A DNA stretch of 64,000 bases, taken from contig CM074805.1 of NCBI GenBank assembly GCA_037447605.1, positions 2,120,583 to 2,184,582 on the forward strand. Reading direction: 5' to 3'. A model generated the notes under the pieces. It was not told where the DNA came from. It searched no databases and was given only the letters and a program-made list of their open reading frames with translations. Below, one piece after another: positions 12,301 to 23,776 of the stretch. The position numbers were made by a program, and so were the translations under genes. Every line of letters begins with the position of its first letter. Position 1 is the stretch's first letter. This DNA comes from Zygnema circumcarinatum (Eukaryota; Streptophyta; Zygnematophyceae; Zygnematales; Zygnemataceae).

Positions 12301-13056
12301 GAGCACCACTACAAACGGAAATCTATGACATAAAAGTAAACTGCAAAAAAACATCCATCAGCCGGCTGATAGAAACGTAAGAACCTGTCAAGTTAAGGCC
12401 GTTTCTGTAAATAAAGCGTATCGAATAAAATAACTTACAACTGCAGAGGTGTTTGTGTGACTGAGGTCAGCAGTGACCCCCGGAGTATTTGCAACATCAT
12501 AGAGATGTAAAGTAGAAATAAAGGGATTAAGCTTCAATAAGAGCGCAAGCGGCTGTCCAATACCGCCTGCAGCTCCAAGAATAGCCACTCGATACCCACT
12601 TGCGGCTCCGCGAGCTCTCGTCTCTTCCATACGCAAAGAAGAAACCTGCGTCCAAAGGAAAACAAGTCGACGGAGAAGGATCCAACTTAATATTCAAGCC
12701 TTCTCCAGCGGTCGTCTTCTTCAGCAGCACCCACTGAAACAGTTCAGTTCAGTTTGAGTCAGGTCATATCTCAGTCTCGATGTTTCCAGTTCAAGCACGC
12801 TTCCAACTGTTGGGCGAAAGTGCGATATCAGAAGCACCAGTTCCGTTTCACCGTGTTTATCTTGCAAATTAGCAAACAGGCGGGACACCCCCTTTTTAAA
12901 CTGAGAAAAAATCCATTCAGCGCCAGTCTCCAAATTTAATTTCCCAAAAAAAGTTCTTGCTACAAGCAAAGCAAAGCACTGCCGACAAACCTCTTGCCGA
13001 CCTCCTGCCGGTTGCAAATGAGACACAAGACGGTTAATTCTGTCAATGGGCGCCAT
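9311..13056 (-). CDS. glyoxysomal (peroxisomal) NAD-malate dehydrogenase
   Basis: Interconverts malate and oxaloacetate with NAD(H), serving the glyoxylate cycle and peroxisomal redox shuttling. Nine exons on the minus strand: 12991-13056, 12439-12645, 11670-11984, 11303-11392, 10818-10901, 10531-10566, 10030-10119, 9766-9860 and 9311-9383. They join in frame to 351 residues, the usual family size. The N-terminus [14 protein letters not shown] contains R-I-x5-H-L, a PTS2 peroxisomal signal. The Rossmann motif is [33 protein letters not shown] supplies substrate arginines, [13 protein letters not shown] follows, and GGHAG carries the catalytic histidine. The presequence up to GYRVAILG has no cysteine, whereas plant PTS2 presequences are usually cut after one. 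Intron 8 contains a poly-G assembly gap. The gene is head-to-head with the DJ-1 gene, 874 bp away. Confidence 0.97.
9499..9540. other. assembly gap inside a poly-G run
   Basis: Ten Ns at 9522-9531 are flanked by about 22 Gs on the left and 9 Gs on the right. It lies in the last intron of the malate dehydrogenase gene and does not touch coding sequence. True G-run length is unknown. Confidence 0.95.
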
Positions 13057-13930
13057 AATCGCAGAGAGGAAGCAAAAGAAGCGCCGGTCGTCTCAAGCTC
13101 CGGCTTGCGTGGCGCAAGTGAGGATGCCCCGCACTGACCACAGGAGAGTCGCGGGCCGGGCCCTATGAGGCGCTGACGCTGGCAAGCTGGGCCCTCCCTC
13201 CCTCTGCCCGCAGCCCCGGCCGCGGCGGCAGGGCAGGTGCACGCGCGGGTCCCCGCCCGTGTGAACGAGCGCGCCGCCGGCGTCGGTGTGCGTGTGAATG
13301 CCCTCCCGCAGATCAGGACGGGACCGCCTCCGAGTGCCTGCGTGCCAGCGTGGCGCGGGGTCGAGGCGGATTCGACGCCACGTGGCGACGCATCATTGGA
13401 ACGTTTCGGGGACCAAAAACGCGGAGAGGAGGGTTTTGGAAAACGCGATCGTGGTGGCCACGTCGGCGCCACGTGGGCAAATAGGACCGCTCGGGGTGGT
13501 CGCCAGGGGGGGCCGTAGCACCGGACAGACAGGTGGAGAAAAAATGTAACATTTATTTACATTTTATTTCTTTTCCTCAACGTTCAGACCAATTCAAGGT
13601 TGAGCATTGAACACGAGAGGTCGGACTCGTTCGTTTCCATTTGAAACATTGAAAACAATATGAAAAGAAGTTTGTGATTCGGCCCATGGGCCCATGAAAA
13701 GCGTGGAACCATACACATGCATGCATTGTCAAGTTGCCACACTGTTGTTCCGCTCTTGCCACTCTTGGAGAGTTTGGGCCGAAGCGTCCGAGGACGAGGG
13801 ATGCTGCCCATATGAAATGATCGAGGCCTAAATTAGCCGTAAGGCGAGCCGCGCTAGGACCAGCAAGCATTGGGCATGCGATGACTGGAGCCCGAGGGTC
13901 CTGCAGTGCGCTGCCCATGCGAGGGTGGCC
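13057..13930. promoter_or_regulatory. shared upstream region of MDH (-) and DJ-1 (+) genes
   Basis: The 874 bp between two divergent start codons. The part next to MDH (13080-13520) is very GC-rich and holds two CACGTG cores (13379-13384 and 13470-13475), G-box sites bound by bZIP/bHLH factors in plants. The DJ-1-proximal half is less GC-rich. No TATA box is obvious. A bidirectional promoter is an inference from spacing. Confidence 0.55.
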
Positions 13931-16900
13931 ATGGCTGCCCGCCACGCCGTCCGGCTGCTGGCGCCGGCGTCCGCGCCACGCGCCTTCTCAGCCGACGTGG
14001 CAGCAGTCTGCGAGGGGCCGTCTGCCACTTGCAGGGCAGCAGCAGCACATGCCAGTCATGGCCGCCCGCTGCCTCTCGCCTCCCTGAAAGGAAGCTTTGT
14101 CTCAATTGCGGCGCTGCGTTTGTCGAGCGTTGCGGCTGGCAGGAAAACTGCCTGTCGTGTGCAGAAGGTTGTCAGAATGAGTGCTTATTCGGCGGCATCC
14201 GGCAATGGAGCAACGGCAGTAAGACAGGTGTATAGCTGCGCTATTTGAACGGGCTGAGTTGAGATTGTGAAAGGAGTACTTCAATTTCATGCAAAGTTTT
14301 TGTTAGCTGTGATCGTGTACGAATCTTCAAGATGGTGCAGTCGAAAGGTTTGGGCTTCAAGTTAGAAAGCATGCTGAAACCTTCGAAGCGGAGGAGGATG
14401 TGGAGACCATCTTTCCAAAGTCTTTCGATTGCCAGGGTGTCTCCCTTTGGATATGCTCTTTCGGGAAGCCCTTGCATGGCTGTCATCAATGTGTTGCGCT
14501 GTTGATGCACGGAACCTGAAGCTCTGGAGTGTTGGTGGATTCTTCAGGTGCTTGTGCCAATCGCCAATGGCTCGGAAGAAATGGAGGCTGTGATTATCAT
14601 AGACGTGCTGAGAAGAGCCGGAGTAGATGTCACCGTTGCATCAGTTGAGGAAAGCTTGGAGATCACTGCATCTCGCAAAGTGAAGCTCGTGGCTGACAAG
14701 CTGATTGGAGAATGTGAGCAACAGAAGTACGACCTCGTGGTTTTGCCGGTAACTGCAGCATAAATCTTTGTAGAATCCAACCCATGTTTCTGTTCCCAAA
14801 TTCGTCACTAAAACTTCACTTTGAAGCATATCGCAATAAACATTAGTAGGCTTCCGAGCTGAGCACTGACATGATTATCGATTTGTACGTATTTGCTCAT
14901 TCACAAGGAGATATCGTTTGCAAGTTTATCCTGGAGTTATTATTTTTTACCAATTGCATTTTAAGTAATTCAGGCAGGCCAATCAGACAGGCAGGTATTC
15001 ATTTTATCTTCCTCACGTTGATAAAGTTCATTACAGTTGGGCATAATAGGTCCAATCATTTTTTTGTCGTTTCTGAAAGTAACTCCACTAAGCCGTCGGT
15101 AATGTTGTGCATAGATCAGGGCGGAATGCCAGGAGCAGAGAGACTGCGAGACAGCGCTTCATTGAAGCAGATTGTGGAACAGCAAGCAAAGGAAGAGCGT
15201 TTCTATGCTGCCATTTGTGCAGCGCCAGCTGTTGCTTTGCAGACTTGGGGACTCTTGGAAGGCAAGCAGGTGAGGCAAGGAAACATGTGTCCTTATCATA
15301 AAGCTTCCATGAAATAGCCTGGAACGCCATTGCAGCTGAATGTTGTTACTTGCAGCTGGTTGCTGGCGACTTGTCTTCTGGCTGGCTAAAAACCAATTTT
15401 TGCATGAAATGTGACTATTGGAATCCAAAAAGCTCCCATTCTTGTGCTTTGCGATTGTGCACGTAAGCTTGTACGGAGTTTCAACATAATATATGTTCGA
15501 GACGCCAGACTCGCAAAACAACTGCAATGCATTTTTGTAGCTAAATGATCTTCACTTTAAGAAGCTCCAAGAGACTGAGATTCAAGATTTAAGGGATTGA
15601 CGAGTTTATGATTCGTTGTGGCTAAATTGCTCATTTGCAAGCTTCTTTATCTTGGAACTCTACCCACCTGCACGTTTTCATACCATGCTTTCTTCATCTA
15701 GGCCATTCGTGTTCAAACCATAAGCATGCGGCCGGATCTTGTCAGAAAGGGGTATTGAGCCTTCAACTGTCTTCTCCATTTTAATTTGCTTATGGTTCTT
15801 TCTGTGACGAGATACACTAAGTTGATGTGTCGCTCGTGCTAGCTCATGTAGGCTGGCACTATCCTACAAAAAACCCGTCATATGGAAATGTATCCCCTGT
15901 GGTGCCTGTTGCACTATATTTAAGGTGTGAAAAGCTGATCGCCGTTGGCTGGGTACTGGGTTTGCTTTAGGCAGGTGACGGCACATCCAGCCTTTGTTAG
16001 TAAGCTGGCGGATCCAAGTTATGCAGAACGGCGAGTTGTTGAGGATGGCCTTGTGACCACAAGCAGAGGACCCGGCACTGCATTTGAATTCGCTCTCAAG
16101 CTTGTTGAGCGACTTTGCGGACAAGAAAAGGCAGAGGCAGTCAAAGGCCCAATGGTCAGTCTGACTACGGGTGTTCATTTGGAGTATCACAGTCTTCCCA
16201 CCAGAGCAGGGAGGTGTTTTAACTGCATTCTGGCTTAGCTTTGCTAGAGTAGACAGTGTTTGCATAAAGGAATGAGCATGTCGTCTTTTGACCGTTGAAA
16301 GTGGAGGGCGATGATGAATGCGGGAGAGGTTCCCAGAAGACGAAAAGAGAACTTGGATAGGCTGAAGGCTGAATTTATGAGCCAAATTAGGTGAGGTGCA
16401 GGCAGGCTCGAGTTTCTTGGAGGTTGTGCAGATTGTGGAGGTTAGTCCTCTTGAACGACTGGGCTATCCCTTTTGTGAATAAGAAGCTTTTCTGTGGAGG
16501 GGCAGGTTATGCGTAATGATGATGGTAGCGATATTCCTCGACAGGAATATGGTGTGACACCTTATAGCGCCAAGAAATCAGCACCAGTGGTGAGAAGCGC
16601 GCTTTTTGAATTGGTCGAAACAAACAATACAAAAGTCGGGTGCTTTTCAAGCTTCGGCAGTCCAGAGATCAGTCAGTCAGACTTACTTAGAGAGTGATAG
16701 TCCATTAGTGAAAAGGAAGAGATTGCGTTTGGTGCGAAGGCAAATTTCTGGATGTGTATTGATGCTATCGAGAATACCAGTGATCATTGCTCGTTTGCCA
16801 CCCATGAAGAAGGATGAATACGTACATTATACTTACAGTTTTTTTTCTTTTTTTCTGCACAGGTTTTAGTCCCAATAGCAAACGGTTCAGAGGAGATGGA

Positions 16901-17996
16901 AGCAGTTATTGTAGTTGATGTACTTCGAAGAGCAGGGGCCGAAGTTCTTGTGGCATCAGTGGAAAAGTCATTGGAGATTGAAGCATCTCGAAAAGTAAAA
17001 ATTGTCGCAGATGTGTCTATTCAAGACTTGCAAAACACGGAGTTTGACCTTGTCGTGCTTCCGGTATGCTGACATTGCTCAATGCAAATATTTGCAACTT
17101 AATTCCTCTTAAAGAGCTTGGCTCTAGAGAATCAACACCAACATAGTTAATTAGTCTATTTGTTGAAAGTGAGGTCAGTGTATAATACGAACGAGTGATT
17201 TAAGGTCATGCTTGGTTGCCAGTTACATGCGTGAGATCCGATTTTACTGTCGAATGGAAAATCCAGTCAAGGAGCATTTTTTTGTCTTCCTTGGTACTCG
17301 AAAATAGCTAACTTATTGGAAAAGTGCACATGGCGCTGGGTGACTCTTTTCTACCTTTGTCCATAGACTTGGATATTCATAACTGGAAGTTGCCCCTTGC
17401 TGTTATCAGGGAGGCATGCCGGGAGCGGAGAGGCTGCGAGATTCCTTGGAACTGTCAATCATATTGGAGCAGCAAATCAGAAAGAATCTCCTCATAGCTG
17501 CCATCTGTGCAGCACCCGCAGTTGTCTTACACTCCAAAGGTTTGCTGCAGGTAAGTTGCGACTCCCGTATCATGTGCACCTTTTTGTTTTGGAACAGTGC
17601 TATGCATTCATATGCATTGATCAAAGCCTGAATTCAATCTATTTGAGAGATCTGTTCTGTATTCTTGTAGAAATTCGCGAGATCTGAGATGGGTTTTCTC
17701 TGAAATTTGACTTCGTCTTTTTCGTCATGTAGGGGAGCGTTTTCTAATTGATTCACGTTGTACCTGTATAGGGCAAGAAGGCGACTGCCCATCCAGCCTT
17801 CTCCAGCCAACTCCCAGACCAGACGGCAGTGCAGGCCCGGGTAGTGATTGACGGGGTGTTGACTACTAGCCGGGGCCCTGGAACGGCCATGGAGTTTGCC
17901 CTGGTTCTGGTGGAGCGCCTCTTTGGCATAGAGAAGGCGGCAGAAGTGGCAGCCCCCATGGTCGTCATTCCAGCCTTGCTGCCTGTTCCGGTCTAA
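13931..17996 (+). CDS. DJ-1/PfpI family protein with two tandem DJ-1 domains
   Basis: Plant DJ-1 proteins are linked to oxidative-stress tolerance and glyoxalase or deglycase-type chemistry. Eight exons: 13931-14227, 14548-14748, 15120-15269, 15975-16154, 16506-16589, 16863-17063, 17410-17550 and 17772-17996. All introns are phase 0, giving 492 residues. The first ~100 residues ([10 protein letters not shown]..., Arg/Ser/Ala-rich) look like an organelle transit peptide. Two DJ-1 domains follow (about 100-270 and 305-490). Each has the conserved glutamate in [10 protein letters not shown], the [11 protein letters not shown] segment and the nucleophile elbow AICAAPAV with its cysteine, so both appear catalytically complete. 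Exons 2/6, 3/7 and 4/8 match in content and nearly in length. Angiosperm homologues such as Arabidopsis DJ1A have the same two-domain layout. The start is the first ATG in frame; an upstream in-frame GTG was ignored. Confidence 0.95.
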
Positions 17997-19004
17997 GTGT
18001 GGGAGCCAAAAGGCAGGCCTTGGCCATGTGATGTTTCGGCTATGGCCTCCAGTTCAGCACAGTGGCCTTACGTGATCCCCGGCGACCACTTTTTGAGAGA
18101 GTAGTATGTCCGGAACTTGTTCTAAAGGCTGGATCGGGGAAGATGATGGGCGTGGGCTTGTCTTGTACACACACACACACACACTGCAAATTGGCTCAAG
18201 AGAGAAGCCTTTTTAAAGATAGTAAGTGGGGGGTGCCGTAGGTGGATCCGTTTGAGACATGTTACCTGACATATGGTTGCTCGCTGGAGCTGGGAGTGTC
18301 TGCAATGTCTGCATTTGGGATCCATCGACTCATGGGCTCATTTGAGTGCGTACCGGATTCATTGTTGAGAATGACAAGTGAAATGTGTCGCTGCTGAATA
18401 TGACATTTCCTGCCTGTGAAACCCATGCTTTTGCATGGATGGCGGCTGCATGAACGTCACGTGGGCCTCATCTAACCTAATCTAATAAGTTGGCATTGAT
18501 TATGGATCCACTTCATCAGCACAAATCCATCTGCCAATCCATCCCACCCGTAACCATCCATCGTTCATGCATGCATGACCATCCATCGTGACCATCCATG
18601 CATGCTGTGTCGACCCATCAGAACTTGTCGAAAACGAAACCCTAAAAAGTTTCAACCCCAGCCCTCGGACGGCCACTACGGTGGCGGATGCACAGGTCGA
18701 GTCTGCATTCGCTATTTTTGGCAGCAACTGCCAGCGGGTTTTCTTTTCTCACCATCGGTCGTAAGCTGCGGCTGGGGATAATCTGCGTATTTCGAGTTTC
18801 TGGAGGCCCTGCTTGTGAGAAGCTTGCGGAGTCATGGCGGCGCAGGTGCTGCTTGCAGCGATGTTTCGGCTGAGGCTGGAAGATGCGTTCTGCGTTCCAG
18901 GTCCTTGATGCAGCTGTAAGCTGCCAGAGCTCGATCTCCTTTTGGTCGTCTGGGTGGACTTCTTGGAGATTTCTATCGACTGATAGTATTCGAATCGGGT
19001 GGGC
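17997..19004. other. intergenic between DJ-1 and ankyrin genes
   Basis: Contains a (CA)n microsatellite near 18166-18185 and a CATCCATC/GCATGCATG-rich patch at 18500-18610. The 3' part probably includes the leader of the ankyrin gene. No other coding sequence is recognised. Confidence 0.6.
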
Positions 19005-20228
19005 ATGCACTGCGCTTTACCGAAGCAGCTGACGAAGATGCCTATAGGTGGCACATCGAGCCCTGAGAGAGTGTTTGAAGCTGTTGACGTTGAATGTTGT
19101 GAGAAGAAGACATATCGCCGACTTAAACTCTCGAGAAAATCCTTGAGCTCATCAAATTTGCGAACTGATGACCGGGGCTGGACACCTTTACATATCGCTT
19201 GTAAAGCTGGCGATCTGAAGGAGGTTAGTTCCACGTCTCTGCCAACTCAGAATTCATTGATTGCTAAGGACTCGGTTACAAATATCAGCGCCAGTCGGCT
19301 GAGTGTGAATCCGAGGCATGTACCAATTAAGCATGATCTGTTTTACAGGTATGTCGGTTATTGGATACTGGGGTTGACGCTAATGAAGCCTCCCAAGGGC
19401 CAAAGGCGCCTGGAGCAACACCTCTGCACCTCGCGGCCAGTGGTGGGCACGTTGAGGTTATGGACTTATTGTTGGAACGAGGAGCAAACATTGAAGCGAG
19501 GACCAAAGGAGCCTGTGGATGTATGTTTTTTGGCCTTTGCTATTAGGGTTTTGCTCTGTGATAAAGAGGATTATGCATCGGATTTATGATCGGCTGCGTG
19601 TGCAAGGCCTGCTCCGCCGTGCTTTCCCACAAGCCTTTTTCAGAGCAACTTTGCTTCGTGATTTCAGTACTGGTGATGTTTGCTTACATCTAAATTGGTG
19701 ATTTAATGGGCGTTGCCAGCGTCTCCCTGTCTTCTGTAGTAGATGATTGACATGAGATACAGGATTTAACCTCTTCCACTCTGGAAATTGCTGGAGTGCC
19801 GCCATTAGAAAGTCACAGGGCTCTGAACTGAAGTTGGCAGGACTTTTTACTACTGCAATCAGTTCTTTTACTCACGGCACCTAAACCACTCGTCTCAATA
19901 AGCAAATACCATATGTTTGCCGCAACAATTGCTGCGCGGAAATGGAATTGCAGGCGGTGTAGGGCATGTAAATCGAATGGATAAGCTGTCTGCAGAGTTT
20001 TGCGTGAGTTGATAATGGAATCGCCAACGTTGGACCTTACTTGCAGGGACACCTCTTCATCACGCTGCAAAGGAAAGGAACAGGAAGGCGATTCGGTTCT
20101 TGCTCGAAAATGGAGCGTTTCTTGCAAAGGAAATTTCAGATTTACGATTCAATCCTCCTCTTCATTACTGCCCCGGTTTGGAGTATGCGTACATGTTCTC
20201 AAAGAAGTTGGAACGTTCGATTGACTGA
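19005..20228 (+). CDS. small ankyrin-repeat protein
   Basis: Three exons, 19005-19223, 19349-19520 and 20047-20228, join in frame to 190 residues. Three ankyrin repeats are visible: GWTPLHIACKAGDLKEV, ATPLHLAASGGHVEVMDLLL and WTPLHHAAKERNRKAIRFLL. The tail NPPLHYCPGLEYAYMF appears in a conserved family of small plant ankyrin proteins (as I recall, Arabidopsis At3g09890 type). The N-terminal ~55 residues are basic and unrecognised. Ankyrin repeats bind protein partners; no enzymatic role is implied. The donor after exon 2 is GTATGT, within the GGATGTATG context. An upstream GTG is in frame, but the ATG at 19005 is the natural start. Confidence 0.9.
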
Positions 20229-21098
20229 CATAAGCAACTGTTTGACACTTTTACCAGTCGTTCAGCATGACAATTAGGGCAGTGCTATTTACTTTCAAGC
20301 AAACGAATGTAATTGTAGTCTGCAGTCATTTTTGTGGCTCTGCACCAGTATGTTTTGAACAGTTCTTTTTATTTTTAGACAATAATCTCATGGTTGGACA
20401 ATTGTCCAAGCATTGACTGGCTCATAGATGTTGTTGTCAATGTAGAGCCTCCGAATTTTCTTAACGAGTAACAACGACACCGACTGTTCGATCCAGGGCT
20501 TGGCGACTGTTCAGATTTTCCTTGAACGCATTTGCAAATCACTGTTTATAGTGTGCAAATTGATTATTGCCATCTCCATCATTGTTTATTTCTTATTATA
20601 ATTATTGATTACAGAATAGTTTATTTCAAGCCAAAGGGCATCCCTTTTTTGAAGCAATGTCGCCATAACTAGGTAACAAAGACTTTTGCACAATAGATTT
20701 TCCCGTAAGACATCAAGGGAGCTGCATTTGGTGAATGCGCAAGTCGAAGAAATCCGTATTAAGGCACATTGAAAACTAACAACCGTCTTTCCTACGTTGA
20801 TCTATCTGCCTCTGTTGAAAACTAATACTTTCAACCCCATGTTTGGCAGTATGGCTCTCGTCAGAGTCAGGTGCGGATGTGAGGACCGCAAGAGAAGGAA
20901 GAAAACATGCGAAAGTAATCACGAGGAGTCACATGACGGCAGATAGTCACACAGCAAACAAAAGTGAGAGAAACATGCCAAAAGTAGCTTCGTATATACT
21001 AAAGCCATAGAATAAACTTTGTCACCGGAAGACCAGCGACGCGAGCAGGTGTCAGCATACAAAATTGGAGTGCCTTGTGACACTGAACAGAGTACCTG
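20229..21098. other. intergenic, convergent gene ends
   Basis: AT-rich DNA between the ankyrin gene (+) and the unidentified minus-strand gene. No open frame, repeat or RNA gene could be supported. Confidence 0.6.
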
Positions 21099-22153
21099 TT
21101 ACAAGGGCGGTCCTTTTGACACCGATTGGCCAACTTGGGACCTGTTCAAGGCTTCTTTAGCGGCCAGTTTCTTCTTCACCTCCTCCTGCAATCTCAACAC
21201 CTCCCTTTCCATTCGGCGCATGCCCCTCCATGCATACGTTGCGTATAGACCCAGAGACGCTGCAGCCGCAACAATGGTCCAATTGTACTCTTAAGTAACA
21301 ACGTCGCTCCCAGGTATCTCCGTTAACTAAAGAAAGAAAACTAGCATAGGGAAAGGCACACGTGAACTTGCAAATTTTCGAGAGTAAAGGACATCTAAGA
21401 GAGAAAGGTAATAGATTTAGAAAGGATTGGTTGAGCGTACAGTCGATATAATATGTGCAACAGTCGAGCAATTCATTGCGTCCGCAATTGTTCAAAACAA
21501 CGACACGTTTCAATAGAGGGGTTGAGCCCTCAGCGTCCCTTGACTTATCGAAAAAAGAAAACTAGACTCTGAAGCATCGAAAATTTGAAAAAAAGGGCTT
21601 TCCTGACCCGTGGTGACCTAAAATAAATGGCCCACGCAATGCCAGGAAACGAGAACCCGTTGAAAGTCTGGAAAGTGAACACCCTCATGGACGCAAATTC
21701 TGAACATCGATAACTAGGCCATGCCATCTTAGAAAGCAGGCCCTCCCACTCCAGCTCCCATTACCCGTTTTTAGGTCACGGGCGACTCACCAAACACACA
21801 AGCGTACGAAGCCCACACGTACGGATACTCCTCCGAATGCCTCTTCACTCTCTCCAGCTTTGCAAGCACCGTTTCTGTGGACCGCATCTGCTCTCCTTCT
21901 TGCCCCGTCCGCTGGGAATCGCCCATCCAAATCTTCAGTAGTTTTCCTGCGGCTGGGATGAAATCAGACCGTGTGCACAGTCGATGAACAAAGCCAAACG
22001 AAGAGCTGCAAAAATTTGCAGCGATAATTAGGGTATCTTAACATTTTAGGTTTGAATCCGCCCTCCGAACGCTCTCTGCCCAAAACTCACAAGGCAGTCA
22101 GTCCCCATTCCCAGGCAGCAGGCAGGGTCCGCAGGGGGCTCTTCCGTACTCAT
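21099..22153 (-). CDS. unidentified protein with a C-terminal membrane segment and coiled coil
   Basis: Two exons fit well. Exon 21791-22005 encodes SSFGFVHRLCTRSDFIPAAG through KLERVKRHSEEYPYVWASYA. Exon 21099-21289 joins it in frame (phase 1) and encodes EYNWTIVAAAASLGLYATYA, then WRGMRRMEREVLRLQEEVKK and a stop. The residues around VAAAASLGLYATYAW could cross a membrane, and the charged heptad-like stretch after it could form a short coiled coil. A plausible first exon starts at ATG 22153 (MSTEEPPADPACCLGMGTDC) and ends at a GTGAGT donor at 22090, but its phase does not match the next exon, so the true 5' end is unresolved. A CACGTG lies at 22395. I do not recognise the family. Confidence 0.5.
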
Positions 22154-23776
22154 TAGAAAGCAGGACCGTACCGTACCTTTTCGTTTCGTACAAACCAAGA
22201 TCCATGCGCCGAAGTGAGATTTGTTTTGCGGAACAGCGAACTGGATATGTTTTTCACATAGATTTTGGATCGTCATTTGTTGCTTTCGATTAGAAATTTG
22301 ACCACTTAAAGTATGCCACGTGGCATCGCACGTGTGTAACTTCCTTAAATGAGCAGCCACAGAGCCGCCGCCTGCCGTACGGTCACGCTGGCTTCACGTG
22401 GGCGCGCGCTTGGCTTGTACGAATAGTTTGTCGGTTTGTTTGCCTTCGTACAACGCCGCCTGGGAGACAGGTGGCCGCCGCGTGAACGAAGGAGACGACA
22501 AACATTGACACGTGCGGCGTCAGACCATACGAGCGGACGACTTTCCGTACATAGGTGCTTGTACGGCAACGTGATGGACTGTAGTAAATTATCGACACAG
22601 CATGCTCATGCGTGCGGCCGGGCTGGCGGGCACGGCCGGGCTGGCGGGCATGGCCGCATGAGGGCATGCTCCGAGGTCACCATGACCAGTTCCGCGCCTC
22701 GAAAAGGGGCGCGGCGACAGACAGCCAAGACAGACAGACAGGCAGACAGGCAGACAGACACACAGACAGAGACAGACAGAGGCAGGCACGCACACAGTCA
22801 CAGACAGACAGACCGACCGACCGACCGACAGCTCTCGTTCGTTCAAGGCGGGTGCTCCACGCGCGGCAGCGAGTGGATGGAGGCGCAGAGAGCAGTCGGG
22901 GCCAGACATGGGGCGGCATAGCACGGTGCACGGTATGCAATTGCAAGGAAGGCCCACAACACAGGTTTCCCGTCACAGTGCTTTCGCTCTTCTATGGACT
23001 TCGTCCTAGTTTCAGAAAAAAAAGAAAAAAAGAAAGGCATTCCAAGGTAATCCAGAAGCTCCCTGCACCCCTTCGCACTCACTCGCGCAGCCGCAGTAGG
23101 CACAACGCTGCCTTCGCCTGACCAGACCCTGCTAGAAGGGGTCAGGCAAAACTCAATCTGGAGCCTGCTTTACATACAAACTAGAAAGGACTCTCAGGAT
23201 CCTGAGAGCCTTCAGGCTCAAACGGACAAAACAAAAAAAGCTCCACTGCTAGCTTGGAGGCCTTCAAGCCTCGAGCCACGCAGCCTCTTCTCCATGCTCC
23301 TTCCTTGAGCCGATTCATGTGGTATTCCTCTCTCAACCGCTTGTCGCACCACGCTTTTCAAAACAGATGATGATTGGTGCCTAAAGAGGCTAATCAAGCT
23401 CCGGCACAAAGAAGCCATCCCCATTATTTCCGAGTGGATGGAGTGCCAATCGGAAAGGCGAAACGTGTCACAGCAACTCCAGCGCTTACTTGAGAGCTCC
23501 ATGATGTGCAGTCCACTCACAACTTCTCTTCCCTCTTTCCTCTGCCCCCGACTGGGCCCCAAAAATCCCATCCGCCTAAAACGCTCTTCAAGCTCGCTCC
23601 TGTCTTCTTCTTCATGAGCCTTACACTCTCCCGCTAGTCACCAGCAGAAAACGAAAGGAGACCCTTCTCTCAATCGCAACAAGTCTGCATAATGGGCTCG
23701 ATGTGTACGAAAGCCAGAAACGGCTGCTCAGTGGAAGAAAACAGACAAAGGCGAGACAAAAGTGCTTCAACAAATC
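22154..23776. other. intergenic with GACA microsatellite
   Basis: The first ~550 bp upstream of the unidentified gene are rich in CCGTAC/GTACGG motifs and include CACGTG at 22395. A GACA/GACC tetranucleotide run occupies about 22715-22830; the long frames there are composition artefacts. The remainder is 3' flank of the At1g01500-type gene. Confidence 0.6.
22715..22830. repeat. GACA/GGCA tetranucleotide microsatellite
   Basis: Imperfect tandem units of GACA with GGCA, CACA and GACC variants. The last ~20 bp are GACC-type. Confidence 0.9.

Noticed and set aside
22436-23121. 160-170-codon frames around 22.4-23.1 kb
   Set aside because: They are driven by the GACA microsatellite and GC-rich flanks.
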